In this document: positions 43,061 through 46,331 of the stretch, in pieces | Position numbering within the stretch: position 1 is the first letter of the stretch | How the letters are laid out: the number at the start of each line of letters is the position of its first letter | DNA from: Dimorphilus gyrociliatus | Taxonomy: Eukaryota; Annelida; Polychaeta; Dinophilidae | DNA: 46,331 nucleotides | Reading direction: 5' to 3' | Assembly: GCA_904063045.1 (NCBI GenBank) | Contig: CAJFCJ010000141.1 | Coordinates: 25,961-72,291 of the forward strand | Made by a program: the position numbers and the translations under genes | Notes under the pieces: generated by a model | What the model was told of the DNA's origin: nothing | Seen by the model: the letters and a program-made list of their open reading frames with translations, nothing else | Database searches by the model: none

Positions 43061-45481
43061 TCATCTTGATTTAATGAGAATTACAGGTGGTTGTTCTTCT
43101 TCATTAGTTTGATGTTGACTAAAGCTACAACTTTGTTTCATTAGTTTTGGGTTTTCAGGAGAGTTATCTGTGCTCTCACTTGGGGTAGCAATTTCTTCTC
43201 TTTGTTTTCTTCTTCCAATAATATAGTTGAAAATGATGATACATACCATTGACACTACAATACTCAAACAAATATTTCGTATGATAACATAAAGTGTTTT
43301 CCCAGGTTTATAGTACCAACTATGGAAAAACTGTTTAATTCCAGATAAATTGGGTACAATGCCATTTTTCTCTGCAACAGTGACCATGTTATCATACCTT
43401 GCCTGCTTCTGTTCCAGTGAACTGATAACTTGCTTAATTTTTGAGTGCTGATATGCAATATCCTTCTTTACCCCATGGTGGAGTAGATCAGCTAATCTGG
43501 CAATTTCAATTTTTGGTTCAGAAAGGTGATTGTGGATATGTAACTGCATGGATTTTGCAGACACAGTGTGAAATCTGCATCCTCTTTCTGAATAATACAC
43601 ATACGTTTTGTCTTTCATTGGTTGGTTTCTTATAGGATTTAATGGGTTGTGAGTTGTTTTGTAGAATAACTTGTTAGACTTACACTCATTATAGGTAATC
43701 TCTTCAGGATTGACTTGCTGTAAAACATGAGTAACTGGTTCTACTTGGAAAAGCAGGTTGTTCATGGTGACAAGTAAAAATTGAGAACATTTGTTATTCT
43801 TTTTTATCATGCTTAAGTCACAAACTACTTCTGTTGAGGCTATTGGTGAACATTGTTTAATTATAGCTAATTCTCCCATCTGACTACTGTGCATTCCCAA
43901 CTCATTTGTTAACACTGTGGTCAATTGAGGATCCAAATTTGCTAGTAATGCCATCATTCTGCTTCTTTGAACAAATTGATTGCAGAGAAGACTTGACAGC
44001 TGTTGGGTAAACTTTTTTAAATTCTTAAAATTTGAATCAATACCATGTAGTAAGGTAGATGTTTGGGCAGCTTCTCTCATTTCCAATGGGAATTTGTGGT
44101 ATGGGTTTTTACTTATCTTATGTTTCAGTTTTGCTTCCTTCTTCATCTGCTTTTTAGCCATTCTCATGTGTAGAGTAAAATAAATTCCTTCATAGGTAAT
44201 CTTAAATTCTCTGGCTGGTGGTCCTTTATACCATATGCCCAATGTTGGTAATACCTTCTTTTTGATTCTTTTCTCACTGTATACATATTTTGAAATCGTG
44301 ACAGATTGTCTTGTTGCCCTTGTCCAATTGACTGCTTGCAGCATTTCTTGGATATAATAGTTATCCAGCTCCCAGTAAGATGGACTAATGGGTTGTTGTA
44401 GATGATATATCACAACTTCCTTGAGTGTGCCTTTATTTCTCATTAGTTTATACTTTGTGTTTGTTTCTCTGTACCATTGGTTAAGACTTGGTAAGGGGTT
44501 GTTTCGCTTGTATAGTATAATTTGTTCTTTAACTTTATTGGGATAGTTTAATAGTCGTTTTTCTTCGTTTTTGCCAATCTTCTGATATTGTAGCAAATTG
44601 TATAGGTGTTCCTTGCTTGTTTCCTGTATTAAACTCTGTTCCTCCAGTGGTACTAGTACTTTTGTTCCAGGACCACCAATTCCATCAATAAACTTATCTT
44701 GATAAGGGATGTCCAGAATAGAATACCCTGGACAAGAATAGTGACCAGCAAATTTGATACAACTAATTCTGTTGCTAATTTTTATCCATGGTGATTGTTG
44801 CCCAAGTGTGTAATTATTCTTGAGGTTTCTAAAGACAATAATTGCCTCTTCTGTCTCACAATAGGACTGCCCTGGTAAACAATCTTCCAGGTAGTCCAGA
44901 TTAGTTGTAATTTTCATATTAGGAGGTTGCCAATATGCTTTGCCAAACTGGATAATTGTGGTGTATTCCAGCACCTTGGTAGTTGTTGGCCATGTGTAGG
45001 CAGCAGGAAACTGATCTTGGTGGATCCAAGTGTTTCTTTTCACCATTAAAGGTTTTCCTTGAAAAGATCGTTTGTCTTTTACCATCTGTCTGCATTGATC
45101 ATGAGTTACTTTGATAACTGAGTTAACAATTCTCCTCTTCTTTGCTCCAAAGAAATAGTAAGTGTAAAAATTAGTTCTTAGATACACTTGACATTTTACT
45201 GCTCTTGTTTCAATTTCTTCCAAGTTCAATTCATAGATATCAGCTGTAATTGTCTTGGTTTCTTGTGATTCTATATTACAAGTTGGCTCATCTGCTAGAT
45301 CAAATGCCTGGCTTGGTAGTTGGTTAGAACAAAAGTATAATGGTGGTTTAAATGTTAAGGTAATGTTTGCACTTGTAACATGTGCACCTTGGTAGGATGG
45401 TTTTGGGACTGTTATTGAGTGGATGCAGCCACAGATCACCATTACAGTCATCACTAGTGGAAGCCACAACATCTGTTTCAT
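43061..45481 (-). CDS. env: Envelope-like glycoprotein of the gypsy-type element
   Basis: Start chosen at the ATG at 45481, which opens a signal peptide (MKQMLWLPLVMTVMVICGC); the frame is open 20 codons further upstream without an ATG. About 806 residues: signal peptide, long Cys-containing ectodomain with many N-x-S/T sites, one membrane span near the C-terminus (LSIVVSMVCIIIFNYIIG) and a basic/acidic cytoplasmic tail. A dibasic cluster (AKKRRIVN) and RIKKK are possible but unproven processing sites. This is the position of env in errantivirus-like elements and is followed by polypurine tract and LTR. The frame is complete in the window. I cannot assign its fusion-protein class by eye. Confidence 0.85.
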   Translation of the reverse strand: MKQMLWLPLVMTVMVICGCIHSITVPKPSYQGAHVTSANITLTFKPPLYFCSNQLPSQAFDLADEPTCNIESQETKTITADIYELNLEEIETRAVKCQVYLRTNFYTYYFFGAKKRRIVNSVIKVTHDQCRQMVKDKRSFQGKPLMVKRNTWIHQDQFPAAYTWPTTTKVLEYTTIIQFGKAYWQPPNMKITTNLDYLEDCLPGQSYCETEEAIIVFRNLKNNYTLGQQSPWIKISNRISCIKFAGHYSCPGYSILDIPYQDKFIDGIGGPGTKVLVPLEEQSLIQETSKEHLYNLLQYQKIGKNEEKRLLNYPNKVKEQIILYKRNNPLPSLNQWYRETNTKYKLMRNKGTLKEVVIYHLQQPISPSYWELDNYYIQEMLQAVNWTRATRQSVTISKYVYSEKRIKKKVLPTLGIWYKGPPAREFKITYEGIYFTLHMRMAKKQMKKEAKLKHKISKNPYHKFPLEMREAAQTSTLLHGIDSNFKNLKKFTQQLSSLLCNQFVQRSRMMALLANLDPQLTTVLTNELGMHSSQMGELAIIKQCSPIASTEVVCDLSMIKKNNKCSQFLLVTMNNLLFQVEPVTHVLQQVNPEEITYNECKSNKLFYKTTHNPLNPIRNQPMKDKTYVYYSERGCRFHTVSAKSMQLHIHNHLSEPKIEIARLADLLHHGVKKDIAYQHSKIKQVISSLEQKQARYDNMVTVAEKNGIVPNLSGIKQFFHSWYYKPGKTLYVIIRNICLSIVVSMVCIIIFNYIIGRRKQREEIATPSESTDNSPENPKLMKQSCSFSQHQTNEEEQPPVILIKSR

Positions 45482-45541
45482 GTTAGCTCTTCCTGTGTTG
45501 GCTATAGTTGAATGGTTGAAAATTTTGTGTTGTTGTTCCAC

Positions 45542-46060
45542 TCTGATAGTTATTCCATCTTCTAACTCTATATATGTGGTTCCACTTCTTGTTGGAATCT
45601 AATTGTTCAGAGATGATTTTAGTCTCATCTAAAAATATGACTGACTCATTGTCTGTTGCACTTGTATTTTCTTTCTCATCTTGGGATGAATCTACCACTA
45701 TGAGGGACTCATTATCTGAATGGGTTATGTCAATAATTTCACCTTCAATAATTATGACTCATTATCGAATGGTTATATCAATAATTTCCTTTCAATAATT
45801 ATTGACTCATGTCTGAACTAGTATTTCATCTTCTCTATCAGAGATAATGTTTGCCTCTGAATCTGTATTTTGATCCAGTTCATTATTTGTTTCTGTGTCA
45901 TCACTTTCAGATGAGCTTGAAGGTTCATTGAGACTGTAATTACTGTCTGTTTGAAAGTATTGCTGTGTCATAACCAGTATCAGAATTAGTAACTTCCATC
46001 TCTGAGTCATCACTATCTGAACTTTCTGATGAAGAGTCATGCTGTCCCATCATGGCTATA
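45542..46060 (-). other. Acidic Ser/Asp/Glu-rich linker between protease-like domain and env
   Basis: Minus-strand frames contain SSSESSDSDDSEME, SSSSESDDTETNNELDQNTD and DSSQDEKENTSATDNES, split by shifts. Low-complexity acidic sequence, probably the C-terminal part of the pol reading frame; function unknown. Absent from the left arm because of the N gap. Confidence 0.6.
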
Positions 46061-46331
46061 GTGACTTTGTTTAGTTGAGGTTCCTATTCTTTCAGCCAGG
46101 TTTCCCTTTCCTTCTATCAAATTTGAGAGAACACTGTTTAGCTTCAAAATTGAGGTTTGTCCACAGTTTGTAGAAATCACAACCAAGTATTATTGCTATG
46201 TCTAGATTTCCATAACTATAAATTCTTGTTCCATACTTTCTCCAGCAAATGGATATTCAGCTTTACCTTCCTTTTTGCTTTAAAGCTTTCCCATCAGCTG
46301 AATTATAATTGGTAACCAATTGTTTCTTTAT
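46061..46331 (-). pseudogene. Second half of the extra protease-like domain, minus-strand copy
   Basis: Complement matches 29170-29399, including the codons for LGCDF near the end motif, with several one-base indels. It runs off the window edge, where gag-pol of this copy would be expected. Confidence 0.8.

Larger units (their letters stand above)
36619..43880 (-). repeat. Right arm of giant inverted repeat
   Basis: Complement of the left arm. Arms are separated by an 8-base spacer (36611-36618). The right arm keeps the 221-aa ORF and env open, whereas the left arm keeps the small 95-codon ORF, a mariner stretch and an LRR stretch open, so neither arm is error-free. Confidence 0.95.

Noticed and set aside
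1-46331. tRNA, rRNA, CRISPR or bacterial-type regulatory elements
   Set aside because: None seen by eye; exon-intron structure and protein domains are animal.

Overview
This is nuclear DNA of an invertebrate animal. Genes are split into many small GT-AG exons with very AT-rich introns (one is only 53 nt). The proteins carry animal extracellular domains (SRCR-like, C-type lectin-like, LDL-receptor class A, LRR) on a seven-helix receptor, and the repeats are animal LTR elements (Ty3/gypsy with env, BEL/Pao) and mariner. I cannot name the species. The LDLa-LRR-7TM layout recalls the snail receptor GRL101 and type C LGRs, so a spiralian is possible, but this is a guess.

1-19.0 kb: three paralogues of one receptor family in alternating orientation. 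A (+, 103-2079) is a shortened, probably dead copy. B (-, 2368-10316) and C (+, 10619-19024) are two long genes diverging from a shared 302-bp spacer. B and C read: signal peptide, two rounds of [SRCR-like / unrecognised Cys module / WSC- or PAN-like Cys domain], a further SRCR-like domain, C-type lectin-like domain, about six LDLa repeats, LRRs, a type C LGR-like hinge with CEP/CEA, seven helices, and a cytosolic tail. The tail is coded by exons conserved in all three copies and resembles a stripped C-lobe of a protein kinase (alpha-E, catalytic loop and alpha-F patterns, without HRD, DFG or N-lobe). A 1.23-kb block of LDLa/LRR coding sequence is virtually identical in B and C, introns included, while flanking exons are strongly diverged; this points to recent gene conversion.

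19.0-23.8 kb: an AT-rich spacer, a decayed BEL/Pao reverse transcriptase, then a minus-strand gene of ribonuclease-inhibitor-type LRRs, broken by a one-base shift and cut at its 5' side by a gypsy LTR.

23.8-30.9 kb: a Ty3/gypsy-type element with 635-bp LTR, PBS, fused gag-pol with a broken integrase, a second aspartic-protease-like domain after integrase, a 4-N assembly gap, the end of env, polypurine tract and 3' LTR.

29.2-46.3 kb: one giant inverted repeat centred near 36,614. The right arm contains, on the minus strand, the complete env (43,061-45,481), the 3' LTR, an intact 221-aa secreted-protein ORF, a gag-leader/mariner chimera, and a mariner copy inside an LRR pseudogene. The left arm repeats all of this with many single-base indels. 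The N gap lies exactly where the left arm skips about 2 kb of env, so the palindrome may be a fold-back or assembly artefact.

The most interesting biology is the receptor family with a possible pseudokinase tail. The most important caution is the palindrome.
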